NCBI RefSeq assembly: GCF_900099905.1
Contig: NZ_FNEE01000024.1
Span: 1 to 64,000 of the forward strand
Length of the DNA stretch: 64,000 nucleotides
DNA from: Mesorhizobium muleiense
Lineage (GTDB): Bacteria; Pseudomonadota; Alphaproteobacteria; Rhizobiales; Rhizobiaceae
Direction: 5' to 3'
Under the pieces are notes generated by a model. It saw nothing but the letters and a program-made list of their open reading frames with translations. It was not told the origin of the DNA and did no database searches. This document shows positions 1 through 8,655 of this stretch, in pieces; positions within the stretch are counted from its first letter, which is position 1, and each line of letters starts with the position of its first letter. The position numbers and the translations under genes are program-made.

Positions 1-300
1 CGCACTCCCGAATGCTCTTGCGCTGAAGGTCAGGTTCCCGACCTCGATTTGGAGGTTCAAGTCTGCAACGCCCAAGGTCGTCAACGGGTCGGTTCTTGCC
101 GTCCACCGGCACCAAGCGTCAGACTTTCACCACTAGGTTCTGTTGACAAAGTGCATTGGAAGACAGGCCATAGTTCCAGCACATTTTGCTAAGCAGGCTG
201 GCATGGGACGTGAGTTCATCCATGACGCTGGCAAAGCGCTTCTCAGTTTTCGTTTTTTTTGTTGCATAGGACTTTCTACGCCCGAACTCGGGTTCGGTCA
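1..300. other. No gene recognised at left edge
   Basis: I see no credible coding region in this stretch. It lies downstream of the leftward LysR gene. Short open frames exist on both strands, but none carries a recognisable motif or a good ribosome binding site. The left part may be the cut end of a neighbouring gene, and a possible IS end near base 136 could not be confirmed. Confidence 0.4.
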
Positions 301-1191
301 TCACCTGCCAATATAGGCGGCTAGTTCGTCCGGCGTCCCATTTGGGAAGGCCTGTTTTAGAAAATTCAAGAACGCCGACACTCGCGCGCTGAGTAGCCGC
401 CGAGATGGGTAGAGCGCCCATAGAGCGATCTCGGGGCCGTCGATATCCCCCCATAGTACCAGCGTGCCGTCAGCCAAGTCGTGGGCCACCAACGAAATGG
501 GAAGACGTGCTGCACCGACGCCGGCTCGCACCGCATCCCGGACCATGATGAGCATCGACAAAGCGAGGACAGGCTCGATTGCAATTGTTGACCGGCCACC
601 TTGTGTCTTCACGTGCCATGTTTGCCGATCGCCCGCCCAGCGCGCGACGCCAGGAGCGGCGAGTCCACCACTCGCGCGAGGAAGGTCAGGGCTCGCCACT
701 ACGACCAGGCGGTCGCGGAGAAACGCCCGTCCAACCAGGCTTTCGTCGGGATCTGGATTGACTCGGATTACCAGATCGTAGCCTTCCTCGATCATGTCAA
801 CAGGCCGATCCTCAGTCGTAACCTCCAGCCTCACCTCCGGATATTTAAGGGCAAACCCCGCAGCAATCCTCCCCATTGCGGTCTGAGAAAAAAGCAAAGG
901 TGCGCTAATCCGTAATCTGCCCCTGGGTCTCTGACCGCCCGAGGCAATCGCCGAAGCCGTCTCGTCCAGTTCGGCAAGCAGCGCCCCTGTCCGCTCGAAG
1001 AGCGCCCGTCCTTCTTCCGTGAGCTTCAGGCTACGCGCACCCCGTTCAAACAGGCGCAGATCAAGACTGCTTTCCAATTCTCCAACGCGCCGCGACAGGG
1101 TCGCCTTAGGCCGTCCGGTGGCCCTTGCCGCTTTGCCGAAACCACCGTGGCGGGCAACGAGATTAAAATCGGCGAGGGCAAGAAGATCCAT
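301..1191 (-). CDS. LysR family transcriptional regulator
   Basis: This 296-residue protein has the usual LysR length. An N-terminal winged helix-turn-helix (about residues 1-60, with RPKATLSRRVGELE in the recognition region) is followed by a periplasmic-binding-like effector domain (about 90-290). It is most like the CrgA/AaeR-type subgroup, in which the C-terminal domain contains PVDMIEEGYDLVIRV. The gene is divergent from the NmrA-family reductase 103 bp away, so by the common LysR arrangement it probably controls that gene and itself from the shared intergenic region. The inducer cannot be told from sequence. The ATG start fits the family N-terminus. Confidence 0.9.
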   Translation of the reverse strand: MDLLALADFNLVARHGGFGKAARATGRPKATLSRRVGELESSLDLRLFERGARSLKLTEEGRALFERTGALLAELDETASAIASGGQRPRGRLRISAPLLFSQTAMGRIAAGFALKYPEVRLEVTTEDRPVDMIEEGYDLVIRVNPDPDESLVGRAFLRDRLVVVASPDLPRASGGLAAPGVARWAGDRQTWHVKTQGGRSTIAIEPVLALSMLIMVRDAVRAGVGAARLPISLVAHDLADGTLVLWGDIDGPEIALWALYPSRRLLSARVSAFLNFLKQAFPNGTPDELAAYIGR

Positions 1192-1294
1192 GTGCGTTCC
1201 ACCAGCGAGACGATGCGTCTAAAATTTCAGCCTATTGGACCCTCAGTGAGCCACACATATTGGCCGTGTCAAGCAACCCAACAGGAGAAATTTC

Positions 1295-2164
1295 ATGACC
1301 ATTCTCGTTACCGGGGCCACAGGCAATATTGGCCGCCAAGTCGTCGAACACCTCGTCAAGCGCGGCGCTGATGTACGTGCTCTCGTCCGCGATCCGTCGA
1401 AAGCCAACTTCCCGGCAGGCGTATCCGTCGTGCAAGGCGACTTTCTCGATGTCGATTCGCTGCGCAAAGCCATGTCTGGAGTTTCCACTCTGTTCCTTTT
1501 GAACGCCGTAGTTCCGGACGAATTCACCCAAGCTTTGGTCGCGCTGAACGTCGCCCGATCGGCCGGTATCGAGCGGATCGTATATCTGTCGGTGATCCAC
1601 GCTGACGGCTACGTGAACGTGCCCCATTTCGCTGGCAAGTTCGGCGTCGAGCGAATGATCGAGCAGATGGACTTCAAGGCTACGATCTTGCGCCCAGCTT
1701 ACTTCATCCAGAACGATCTGATGATCAAAGACGTCATCACCGGCTATGGCACCTACACAATGCCGATCGGCGACAAGGGTCTCGCCATGATCGACGTCCG
1801 TGATATCGCCGAGATCGCCGCCCTTGAGCTGTTGCGCCGTGAACAGGCCGCAGAGCCGCTTGCGATCGACTGGATCAACCTCGTCGGTCCAGAAACACTG
1901 ACTGGGGCGGATATCGCCGCCATCTGGTCAGACGTGCTCGCCCGCCCGATCAACTACGGCGGCGACAATACCGAGGATTTTGAGCAAAATCTCAAGCAGT
2001 TCGTGCCCGCCTGGATGGCCTACGACATGCGTCTGATGGGCGAGCGCTTCTTCACCGACGGGATGCTGCCTGGGGCCGGCGACGTCGAGCGCCTGACTGC
2101 CCTGCTCGGACGTCCACTGCGCCCATATCGAGCCTTCGCCTCGGAAACCGCTGCCTCCGCCTGA
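1295..2164 (+). CDS. NmrA-like NAD(P)-binding SDR (atypical short-chain dehydrogenase)
   Basis: This 289-residue protein starts directly with a Rossmann beta strand and the dinucleotide motif GATGNIG (residues 6-12), then RDPSKA at the NADP-ribose phosphate position. That pattern is typical of the NmrA/HSCARG and azoreductase-like atypical SDR group. The family binds NAD(P)(H) as a redox sensor or quinone/azo reductase; the substrate is unknown here. AGGAG precedes the ATG by about 7 bases. It is divergent from the LysR gene and is followed after 39 bp by an AtaL-like SRPBCC gene on the same strand, so the two probably form one LysR-controlled transcript. Confidence 0.88.
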   Translation: MTILVTGATGNIGRQVVEHLVKRGADVRALVRDPSKANFPAGVSVVQGDFLDVDSLRKAMSGVSTLFLLNAVVPDEFTQALVALNVARSAGIERIVYLSVIHADGYVNVPHFAGKFGVERMIEQMDFKATILRPAYFIQNDLMIKDVITGYGTYTMPIGDKGLAMIDVRDIAEIAALELLRREQAAEPLAIDWINLVGPETLTGADIAAIWSDVLARPINYGGDNTEDFEQNLKQFVPAWMAYDMRLMGERFFTDGMLPGAGDVERLTALLGRPLRPYRAFASETAASA

Positions 2165-2203
2165 CGGAAGCGCAGCCCCTGTCTGATCACAAGGACTGTC
2201 ATC

Positions 2204-2677
2204 ATGATTTATTCAACTGCCACAGTTCCGGTGAACCCGGAAGGCGACGTCCCATTGACGCGCGCTCAAGTGTGGAAGGGTCTCGAGCTGAAAGCACGCG
2301 ACGCCCGCTTGTTCCTTGTCACGGGTCTCTGCACCCGTTGCGACGTTGTGGAGGAAAGCGCTACCCACTTCGTGCGTGAGGCCACGATCGGTGGCCACGA
2401 CCTGCGCGAAATCGTCACGCTCGAGCCGGAAAGCAAGGTCACCTTCTTCCAGGCATCCGGTCCGCGCGAGGGAGCGATTGTCAACGAACTGTTCGAAGAT
2501 GGAGAAGGCGCACTGCAGCTTCGCTTCTACTGCTACATTGGCCTGCGCGGCAAAGAGCCAAACGGTCGCGAGGAGCAGGCCGAGCAGGCTCAGTTCGCCA
2601 GCGAAAACGGCTACAAGGCCGCCCTGCTGTCGACGCTGAAGCGGACCCGCGAACTGCTCGCAGCGGAAAAGCTCTAA
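2204..2677 (+). CDS. AtaL-like (DUF1857) SRPBCC family protein
   Basis: This 157-residue protein resembles the DUF1857/AtaL-like branch of the START/SRPBCC fold. It begins with a hydrophobic strand and VPLTRAQVWKGLELKARDA, has a central CTRCDVVEES strand pair, and ends in a long basic C-terminal helix. The fold forms a hydrophobic cavity and usually binds a small lipid-like or aromatic ligand; the ligand here is unknown. An AAGGA site precedes the ATG. It sits 39 bp behind the NmrA-like reductase, suggesting co-expression and perhaps a shared substrate class. Confidence 0.8.
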   Translation: MIYSTATVPVNPEGDVPLTRAQVWKGLELKARDARLFLVTGLCTRCDVVEESATHFVREATIGGHDLREIVTLEPESKVTFFQASGPREGAIVNELFEDGEGALQLRFYCYIGLRGKEPNGREEQAEQAQFASENGYKAALLSTLKRTRELLAAEKL

Positions 2678-2779
2678 TCATCGCCAGAAACACAAGCAAC
2701 AGGGCGGCTCTCAAGGAGGCGCCCTGCCTTCGCGGGAACAAATGATGCTACGTCCGTCGCCGGACGCGTTCAGCCGCCT

Positions 2780-3538
2780 CTAACGGTATCGAACCGACCA
2801 CCGCTCAGCGGCAACGACGGTCATGAAGAACCCGATCGACAACAGCGATGAGAGCACGATGGCGGCGTAGAGCCGGTCGGACTGGTAGTTGAAGGTCGCC
2901 TGGATGATCAGCGCGCCGAGACCTTTGTCGGAGCCGATCCACTCGCCGACGATCGCGCCGATCACCGCGGTCGCCGAGGCGATCCGCAGCGAAGCGAAAA
3001 GCATTGGCAGCGCGCGCGGCAGGCGCAGGCGCCAGAATACTTCCCAGCGCGTCGCCGACAGCACGCGGAACAGCTCGTGCTCGCTGGGGCTCGCCGATTC
3101 CAGACCCCGGATCATGTTGATGAGCGTTGGGAAGAAACAGATCACCGCCGCGATCACGATCTTGGGCAGCATGCCGAGGCCGAAGATGAGGATGACGACC
3201 GGGGCCAGCGCCAGCACCGGGATCGTATTGAAGAACAGCACGACCGGAAAATAGGCCGCCTGCAGCGTACGGCTGTGAACGAAGACGACCGCCAGCAGCA
3301 CTGCGGCGAGGTTGCCGAGCACGAAGCCGGAGAGCGCCTCGATGGCCGTCGGCCAGAGGTTCGACAGGAGAAGCGATCCGTTCCTGGCAAACACGCCCGC
3401 TATCGCGGTCGGCGTCGGAACGATGTAAGCGGGCACGCCGGCGAGCGGCAGCAGGAATTGCCATGCGAGAATGAGGGAGCCGGCGCCGAGGATCGGCAGC
3501 ACGGTCTGTGCGAATGGCGAAAGCGCGCCCTGGTTCAC
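2780..3538 (-). CDS. ABC transporter permease, NitT/TauT (SsuC/ThiX) type
   Basis: This is an inner-membrane permease of about 252 residues with six predicted hydrophobic segments. The EAA-like coupling loop reads LFRVLSATRWEVFWRLRLPRALP, and the family glycine-rich segment GAIVGEWIGSDKGLG follows. I chose the GTG at 3538 because it overlaps the TGA of the upstream ATPase gene (GTGA), whereas the longer reading would start deep inside that gene. Together with the adjacent ATPase and binding protein it makes a complete importer of the aromatic/sulfonate/pyrimidine-precursor type. It is the last gene of a six-gene leftward operon. Confidence 0.85.
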   Translation of the reverse strand: MNQGALSPFAQTVLPILGAGSLILAWQFLLPLAGVPAYIVPTPTAIAGVFARNGSLLLSNLWPTAIEALSGFVLGNLAAVLLAVVFVHSRTLQAAYFPVVLFFNTIPVLALAPVVILIFGLGMLPKIVIAAVICFFPTLINMIRGLESASPSEHELFRVLSATRWEVFWRLRLPRALPMLFASLRIASATAVIGAIVGEWIGSDKGLGALIIQATFNYQSDRLYAAIVLSSLLSIGFFMTVVAAERWSVRYR

Positions 3539-4314
3539 GACGCCGCTCCGAGGGCGGAGCGCATCGTGGCCATTGCCGCGACGATCGCCGGATCCTCGCG
3601 CGAGCATCTGTTGTCCGGCCCCTTCAGCGGACGAAGGTCGTGGTCGGCGACGATCCGGCCGGGATGGGCGGCAAGCACGATCACACGCTGTCCGAGATAG
3701 ACCGCTTCGGCAATGGAATGCGTGACGAACAGCACGGTCGTTCCGGTCCGCCGCCAAAGGTTCAGCAGTTCGTCGTTGAGGCGATCGCGGGTGATCTCGT
3801 CAAGTGCGCCAAAGGGTTCATCCATCAGAAGCAGACGTGGCTCGCCAAGCAGCGCCCGGGCGATCGCCAGCCTTTGGCGCTGTCCGCCGGAAAGCTGATG
3901 CGGCAGGCGCTCACTGAGGGCCGACAGGCCGACGAGTTCGAGCAGCTCGTCGGCCCGGTCGTCTATCATGCGCGACAGGCTGCGGCGGCCGACCTGGATC
4001 GGCAGCCGAACATTCTCGCGCGCCGTGCGCCACGGCAAAAGGGTCGAGTCCTGGAAGACAAAACCCACGCCGCGGCCGGAGCGCGCCGCCGACGGCGTTT
4101 CGCCCATCACGCGTATCGTGCCCGCGAGCGGCGCCAGAAGATCGGCGACAACGCGCAGAAACGTCGACTTTCCGCACCCCGAAGGCCCGAGGATCGACAG
4201 GAATGTCCCGGCCTCGACTGTCAGTTCGAGACCGGAGATCACCGTCACGGGCGAGCGCCGGCCGGGATAGCCGACGTCGAGCCCGGAAGTTTCGATGGCC
4301 GGCGCGGCCATCAA
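3535..4314 (-). CDS. ABC transporter ATP-binding protein, NitT/TauT type
   Basis: This 259-residue ATPase drives the adjacent importer from the cytoplasmic face. It shows Walker A GPSGCGKST (residues 43-51), a Q-loop in VFQDSTLLPW, signature LSGGQRQRLAIARAL, Walker B LLLMDEPFGALD and the switch histidine in FVTHSI. The PW following the Q-loop is typical of the SsuB/TauB/ThiZ subfamily. Its ATG overlaps the TGA of the binding-protein gene by four bases (ATGA), and its own stop overlaps the permease start, so the three parts are translationally coupled. Confidence 0.93.
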   Translation of the reverse strand: MMAAPAIETSGLDVGYPGRRSPVTVISGLELTVEAGTFLSILGPSGCGKSTFLRVVADLLAPLAGTIRVMGETPSAARSGRGVGFVFQDSTLLPWRTARENVRLPIQVGRRSLSRMIDDRADELLELVGLSALSERLPHQLSGGQRQRLAIARALLGEPRLLLMDEPFGALDEITRDRLNDELLNLWRRTGTTVLFVTHSIAEAVYLGQRVIVLAAHPGRIVADHDLRPLKGPDNRCSREDPAIVAAMATMRSALGAAS

Positions 4315-5357
4315 GAGGCGGGCGCGCCGAGCTTCGGCCGATCAGCCGCAGTGAGTTCGAGAAGCTTCGTCGTATAGACGTCCTCGGCCTTCGGCCTGCC
4401 GTTCGGGTATTGGCCAATCTGGTCAAGCAGCGCGATCTGGCTCTCGATCGAGGCAGGATCGAAGGTGCCCCATCCATCCTTTTTCGTGTTGTCGTCGAAC
4501 GACAGTTTCAGCACCAGGGGGATCGTCTTCTTTTCCCAGCCCGCGTCGATCTCGGGATAGGCCGCGACAAGCTTGTCGACCGCCTGCTCGGGATTGGCGT
4601 GGACCCAGCCCCATCCTTTGGCGACCGCGCCGATGAATTTCGCCAGGGTCGCGGAATCGGATTCGATGGCGCTGTCGGTCGCGAAATAGACATTGGCATA
4701 GGACGCCAGGCCGAGCTCCGACAACAGCAGATCGATGCGATCGTCACCGACGACGCTGAGCGCCTGCGTGTTGGTGATCCAGCCGCCGATCGCATCGACG
4801 TCGCCACGAACCAGCGGCGCCTTGTCGAACCCGACATTGACGATGGTGACCTCGGAAGGATCGATCTTGTTCTTCGCGAGCATCGCGTCGATGGCGAAGC
4901 GCGCGGTCGGCTGCGTGCCGATCCGCATCCCCTTCAGATCCGCCACCGACCGGATCGGCTTCTCCGGTTTCGACGTCAGCGCATAGGGCCCGGTGCGATA
5001 GCCGCAGGCGATTATCCTCACCGGAACGCCGCTCGCACGCGCGGCATAGAGTTGAGGCGATTCCGAGAATTGGCCGAGCTGGGCGGCACCGGACACCACT
5101 GGCGGCACGGTGGCGGCGTTCGGCCCGCCGGGGCTGAACTCCACTTCAAGCCCAGATTCGCTGAAGTAGCCATTGGCGACGGCTGCGACGTCGCCGATCT
5201 GGCCGTTCGACATCAGCCAGTCATACTGGACGACGAGCTTGGCGGCTGCCGAGGCGCTGGCGCCGAACAGCTGAAGTCCCGGCCCGAAAGCCGCCAGGCC
5301 GGCGGCGCCGGCCTTCAGGATCGATCTGCGATTCCACTGCGATGCGTTCCCACTCAT
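4311..5357 (-). CDS. ABC transporter substrate-binding protein (NMT1/SsuA-like)
   Basis: This periplasmic solute-binding protein is about 348 residues long. The N-terminus carries a Tat-like signal (NRRSILK, then a hydrophobic stretch ending in ASASAAA), followed by a two-lobe binding domain starting LVVQYDWLMSNGQIGDV. That opening resembles the THI5/NMT1 and SsuA groups, which bind pyrimidines, sulfonates or aromatic acids. The ATG at 5357 is chosen for its AAGGAG site and because the signal peptide begins there. The preceding oxidase, VOC and GntR genes suggest the imported compound is catabolised; it cannot be identified from sequence. Confidence 0.85.
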   Translation of the reverse strand: MSGNASQWNRRSILKAGAAGLAAFGPGLQLFGASASAAAKLVVQYDWLMSNGQIGDVAAVANGYFSESGLEVEFSPGGPNAATVPPVVSGAAQLGQFSESPQLYAARASGVPVRIIACGYRTGPYALTSKPEKPIRSVADLKGMRIGTQPTARFAIDAMLAKNKIDPSEVTIVNVGFDKAPLVRGDVDAIGGWITNTQALSVVGDDRIDLLLSELGLASYANVYFATDSAIESDSATLAKFIGAVAKGWGWVHANPEQAVDKLVAAYPEIDAGWEKKTIPLVLKLSFDDNTKKDGWGTFDPASIESQIALLDQIGQYPNGRPKAEDVYTTKLLELTAADRPKLGAPAS

Positions 5358-5425
5358 CTTCTTGCTCCTTTGTTGGACTGCTTGCATGCGGCGCGGCCCT
5401 TTCTTGCGAGGCCGTCGCGATCCAA

Positions 5426-5869
5426 TCACACTTGCGTGTCGTGATAGTCGCCCGGTCCGGCGCCGGTCCAGGCATAGAGTTCCCATAGCGTCCCGTCCGG
5501 ATCGTGGAAGTAGGCACAGCGCGCGTTCCAGACATAGTCGCCGGGCGGCCCGACGAACGGCACGCCCTTGTCCGACAGTTCGGCGTAGAGCCGGTCGACC
5601 TCCCCCGCGCTTTCGAGTTCCATGGCGACGCACGCCTTGTGCGCCTGCTTCGGTGAGCGGACATTCGAGACGCCGCAGTGGCGATTGATGTGGTCCAGTT
5701 GCCATGCGGCGAGCGTCACGCGCTCGGAATGAAAATCGACAAAGCCCTCGGCGCGGCGTCTGATCCGGTAGCCAAGCTTCTGCGTGTAGAAGTCGATGGT
5801 GCGGTCGATGTCCTCTACAAGCAGGCAGACATCGGTGATTGCCTTGGTCTGCCCGAGCGACATGGTCAT
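5426..5869 (-). CDS. VOC (glyoxalase/dioxygenase superfamily) protein
   Basis: This 147-residue single VOC module starts with the typical strand ITDVCLLVEDIDRTIDFY and ends with YFHDPDGTLWELYAW, where the glutamate is the usual C-terminal metal ligand of the fold. Members are metal-dependent lyases, isomerases or dioxygenases, or binding proteins. It overlaps the upstream GntR gene by four bases (ATGA) and precedes the binding-protein gene by 68 bp, so it is part of the catabolic and uptake operon. Its substrate is probably the imported compound or its oxidation product, which is an inference from position. Confidence 0.85.
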   Translation of the reverse strand: MTMSLGQTKAITDVCLLVEDIDRTIDFYTQKLGYRIRRRAEGFVDFHSERVTLAAWQLDHINRHCGVSNVRSPKQAHKACVAMELESAGEVDRLYAELSDKGVPFVGPPGDYVWNARCAYFHDPDGTLWELYAWTGAGPGDYHDTQV

Positions 5870-6594
5870 TTGCCCCGATTGATCGCGGTGAGCTCGACGC
5901 CTACGCGCGATGCGGCGCCTTCGATGTGCCGGCGCATCGCCTCGCCGGCAGCTTGTGGATCACGCGCGGCGAGCGCGTCGTAAATCCGCACGTGCTCGGC
6001 GACATTGACCTCGACCAGGTCGTGGAGCGGATTGGTGAGGCGGGCATAGTGGATCGACTGGCGGATTTGCTCGCAGACGAAGGAAATGAAGGTGTAGATG
6101 TAACTATTGCCGGTCGCCCGGGCGATCGCCCGATGGAAAAGCAGATCGGCCTCGATGCTGCCATCCTCCCAGCGCTCCTCGCCGCCCATGCGGTCCAGCG
6201 CAGCCTTGATGGCGTCAAGCTCATCGGACGTACAGCGCGCCGCGGCGAGCGTGGCGGATTCGGTCTCCAGGATGCTGCGCAGCTCGAAGAGCTGCTCCAT
6301 GTTGCGCTGGTCTTTCAGTGCCTCACGGTCGATCCGGATGGCTGTCCGCTGTTCCGGCGCCATGACGAATGCGCCCACGCCCTGACGCGCCTCGACCATG
6401 CCATCGGCGCGAAGCTGGGCAATCGCTTCCCTGACAACATTGCGGCTGACGCCGAACTTGTCGGCGAGCTGGCTTTCGGTGGGAAGCCGGGCTCCCGGGA
6501 TGATGTCGCCGCCCTCGATCTCGCGGCTCAGATGCGACGCGACGCGGTGCGGAAGCGCCTCGACGCTGCCGATGATGGACGAACGCTGCTTCAT
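5866..6594 (-). CDS. GntR family transcriptional regulator, FadR/FCD subgroup
   Basis: This 242-residue regulator has an N-terminal winged helix (about residues 15-80, LPTESQLADKFGVSRNVVREAI) and an all-helical FCD ligand domain (about 100-230). Metal-ligand-type residues of the FCD domain are visible in DLLFHRAI and VAEHVRIYDAL. FCD regulators usually sense an organic acid produced by or fed to the operon they control. The gene lies inside the operon between the FAD-linked oxidase (11 bp gap) and the VOC gene (4-base overlap), which suggests it regulates this operon by binding upstream of base 8057. Confidence 0.92.
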   Translation of the reverse strand: MKQRSSIIGSVEALPHRVASHLSREIEGGDIIPGARLPTESQLADKFGVSRNVVREAIAQLRADGMVEARQGVGAFVMAPEQRTAIRIDREALKDQRNMEQLFELRSILETESATLAAARCTSDELDAIKAALDRMGGEERWEDGSIEADLLFHRAIARATGNSYIYTFISFVCEQIRQSIHYARLTNPLHDLVEVNVAEHVRIYDALAARDPQAAGEAMRRHIEGAASRVGVELTAINRGK

Positions 6595-6605
6595 GCGGCT
6601 TTTCC

Positions 6606-8057
6606 CTACAAATCGCCCGGATCAGGCACGAGACATGTCGGATTGAACAGGCCTGCCGGATCGAAGGCTGCCTTGATCGCGAAATGAAGCTGCCGCTCGC
6701 GCTGCGAAAGGCCGGCCCAGAACACGTGACTGCGGCTGCGACCGACGCCATGCTCGGCGCTGAACGAGCCGCCGAGCGCTCCGACCAGCTCGTAGAGCCG
6801 GGTCAAAACCGCCTGCCCCACGGTCCTCGCTTTGCCGGGGTCGCAATCGATGGGAGGCAGCACATTGAAATGGATGTTGCCGTCGCCCGCATGGCCATAG
6901 GTCAGGGATGCCCAGCCAGGCCAGTCGCGCACAATGCACGCGCGTGCTTGCTCGATCAGCGTCGGCACCTGGCTGAGACGAACCGAGAGGTCGGTGCGGA
7001 CATGATAGCCGCGCCGCGCCTGCCCCTCGACCAGGCCCTCACGGATGGCCCAGAATGTGGCAGCCTGCGAACGGCTTTGCGCGACGACGGCGTCCCTGAT
7101 CAGGTCGGCCTCGAGGGCGCGCGCCAGCATAATTTCAAGAAGGCCGCCGGCATCTATCCCTGGCCCACAGGCGAGTTCGACGATCGCATGAACCGGACAT
7201 TCTTGCGTCAGCGGCGAGCGCAGGTTCGGATCGATGAGGTGGACCAGCGGCAGGCACTCCTCGCCGATGACCTCAAACGCGCTGAGAAGGTCGGAGCAGA
7301 GATGCCTTGCCGTCCGGAACAGCTCGCACGCCTGGCGGAAGCTGCCCAGTCCGACATAGGCGGTCTCGACCTGCGTCGGCCGGGGCGAGAGCCTTACCTC
7401 GACGCCGGTGACGACTCCCAGCGTCCCTTCCGAGCCGATCATCAATTGCTTCAGGCTGTAGCCGCGATTGTCCTTGCGCAGCCCGTTCATGCCGTTCCAA
7501 AGGGTGCCGTCCGGCAGCACCGTCTCAAGCCCGAGCACCAGATCACGCGTCATGCCGTAGCGCAGCACATTGATGCCGCCGGCATTGGTCGCGACATTGC
7601 CGCCGATCGTGCACGATCCCTGTGCGCCAAGCGCGAGCGGGAAGGTCATCTCGGATGCTTCAGCGGCGTTCTTGACGTCCTGCAGCACAGCCCCGGCATC
7701 CGCTTGCAGCGTGAAGTCGAGCGGATCGACGCGGCGTATGCGATTGAGACGCTCAAGCGACAGCACCGCGTAGTCCGAATTGTCTGGAATGGCGCCACCG
7801 GCAAGTCCGGTATTGCCGCCTTGCACGACGACGGCGACACCGCTCTGCGAGCACCATTTCACAAACGCCTGGACGTCTTCCACGCATCCTGGACGCACGA
7901 TGAAGCGGGCACTGCCGCGCCTGTCGCCGCCCCAATCGATGAGGTAGCGTTCTGCCTGAGGCGACTGGCCGTCAATCAGCGCATCACCCGCCAACTGCGC
8001 AGGCAGCTCAGCAATTGCGCTGGAAGCTTCGCGTTGAGATGGGCGATCCGTGATCAT
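6606..8057 (-). CDS. FAD-binding oxidoreductase, D-2-hydroxyacid dehydrogenase type (GlcD-like)
   Basis: This 483-residue flavoenzyme has a PCMH-type FAD domain (about residues 50-230; VVVQGGNTGLAGGAIP is the pyrophosphate-binding loop) and a FAD-oxidase C-terminal domain carrying YGHAGDGNIHFNVL and EHGVGRSR. Both C-terminal motifs are diagnostic of the GlcD/D-lactate/D-2-hydroxyglutarate dehydrogenase family. These enzymes oxidise a D-2-hydroxy acid and pass electrons to the respiratory chain or an electron-transfer flavoprotein. It is the first gene of the leftward operon, so the imported or regulating molecule is probably a hydroxy acid or is converted to one. Confidence 0.92.
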   Translation of the reverse strand: MITDRPSQREASSAIAELPAQLAGDALIDGQSPQAERYLIDWGGDRRGSARFIVRPGCVEDVQAFVKWCSQSGVAVVVQGGNTGLAGGAIPDNSDYAVLSLERLNRIRRVDPLDFTLQADAGAVLQDVKNAAEASEMTFPLALGAQGSCTIGGNVATNAGGINVLRYGMTRDLVLGLETVLPDGTLWNGMNGLRKDNRGYSLKQLMIGSEGTLGVVTGVEVRLSPRPTQVETAYVGLGSFRQACELFRTARHLCSDLLSAFEVIGEECLPLVHLIDPNLRSPLTQECPVHAIVELACGPGIDAGGLLEIMLARALEADLIRDAVVAQSRSQAATFWAIREGLVEGQARRGYHVRTDLSVRLSQVPTLIEQARACIVRDWPGWASLTYGHAGDGNIHFNVLPPIDCDPGKARTVGQAVLTRLYELVGALGGSFSAEHGVGRSRSHVFWAGLSQRERQLHFAIKAAFDPAGLFNPTCLVPDPGDL

Positions 8058-8486
8058 CGGGTCAGATCATACGGTCATCCTACAACTTCGCAAGTCCCTA
8101 TTCTCTCGGTTGCCGTCATCACTTCGGCGCGCCGAACTCCGCGGCCACTCGCAATCCACGCCCGCGCCTGAACTGTTCCCCCTCGAAAAATGCTACTTTA
8201 TAGCCGGCCGGAGCCAATGCTTTAACGTGGTCGCCTGGAACTGTTCTTTATCGGCCTGAACCTGTTCCAGATCTTCGTCGCCTCAAAGGCGAGTCGGTCA
8301 AGACCAGCGGAACATCTCGGCTTTGACCTTGGACAGGAACCGAAGCTCGCTCCAATCGAAGCCGGCGCGCGGTGACGATCTGCTCCGAGGTTCGCCTGCC
8401 CCTCTAACAAGGGATGCCGGTCCCCTTCTAATAAGGATTGTGTCGAATACAGTTCGCTGATTAGCTGCCTTGCGTAAATCGGGGAC
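8058..8486. promoter_or_regulatory. Gene-free stretch with three GAAC-GTTC inverted repeats
   Basis: No intact gene is seen in this stretch, although a short frame around 8265-8375 (ending LAPIEAGAR) reads like coding remains. It contains the promoter of the leftward FAD-oxidase operon. Three near-identical small palindromes occur within 100 bases: GAACTGTTC at 8170-8178 and 8238-8246, and GAACCTGTTC at 8258-8267. They could be operator sites for a dimeric repressor, or chance. They lie about 115-210 bp upstream of the operon start and about 220-320 bp upstream of the small open frame on the other side. Confidence 0.35.
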
Positions 8487-8579
8487 ATGAAGGACGGCAA
8501 GGCTTCGCCGGCCGACCCGACCTATACCGGCCTTGACATTTGCACGCCGGAGACAGCGGATACCTGCATCGCCAAATAG
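8487..8579 (+). CDS. Possible small protein (30 residues) before a terminator
   Basis: An ATG-initiated frame of 30 codons begins MKDGKASPADPTYTG and ends ETADTCIAK with TAG. It is rich in Thr, Ala, Pro and Asp and has two cysteines. It is followed after 20 bases by a strong intrinsic terminator, which makes a short transcript ending here plausible. A GGGGA precedes the ATG only closely, so the ribosome site is weak. I do not recognise the sequence. It could be the tail of a decayed longer gene rather than a genuine small protein. Confidence 0.35.
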   Translation: MKDGKASPADPTYTGLDICTPETADTCIAK

Positions 8580-8599
8580 TGCTCCAAATAGCGTTAATT

Positions 8600-8626
8600 G
8601 GGCGGGAGCAAACTCCCGCCCTTTTC
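8600..8626 (+). terminator. Rho-independent terminator
   Basis: A perfect nine-base stem, GGGCGGGAG / CTCCCGCCC, has a four-base loop (CAAA) and is followed directly by TTTTC. It ends whatever transcript runs rightward out of the 8.1-8.6 kb region and insulates the SDR gene that starts 30 bases later. A second partial copy of the 3' arm (CCCGCCCTTTTCC) follows at 8631. Confidence 0.8.
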
Positions 8627-8655
8627 ATAGCCCGCCCTTTTCCTAGGGGATATCA

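Noticed and set aside
134..300. Possible insertion-sequence end (GGTTCTGTTGACAAAG near 136) left of the LysR gene
   Set aside because: The sequence looks like some IS5-family termini, but no transposase, second inverted repeat or target duplication is visible, so it is not supported.
3539..3757. N-terminal extension of the permease gene
   Set aside because: This part lies entirely in another frame of the ATPase gene and has no membrane-protein character. The GTG at 3538 with a four-base overlap is a better start.
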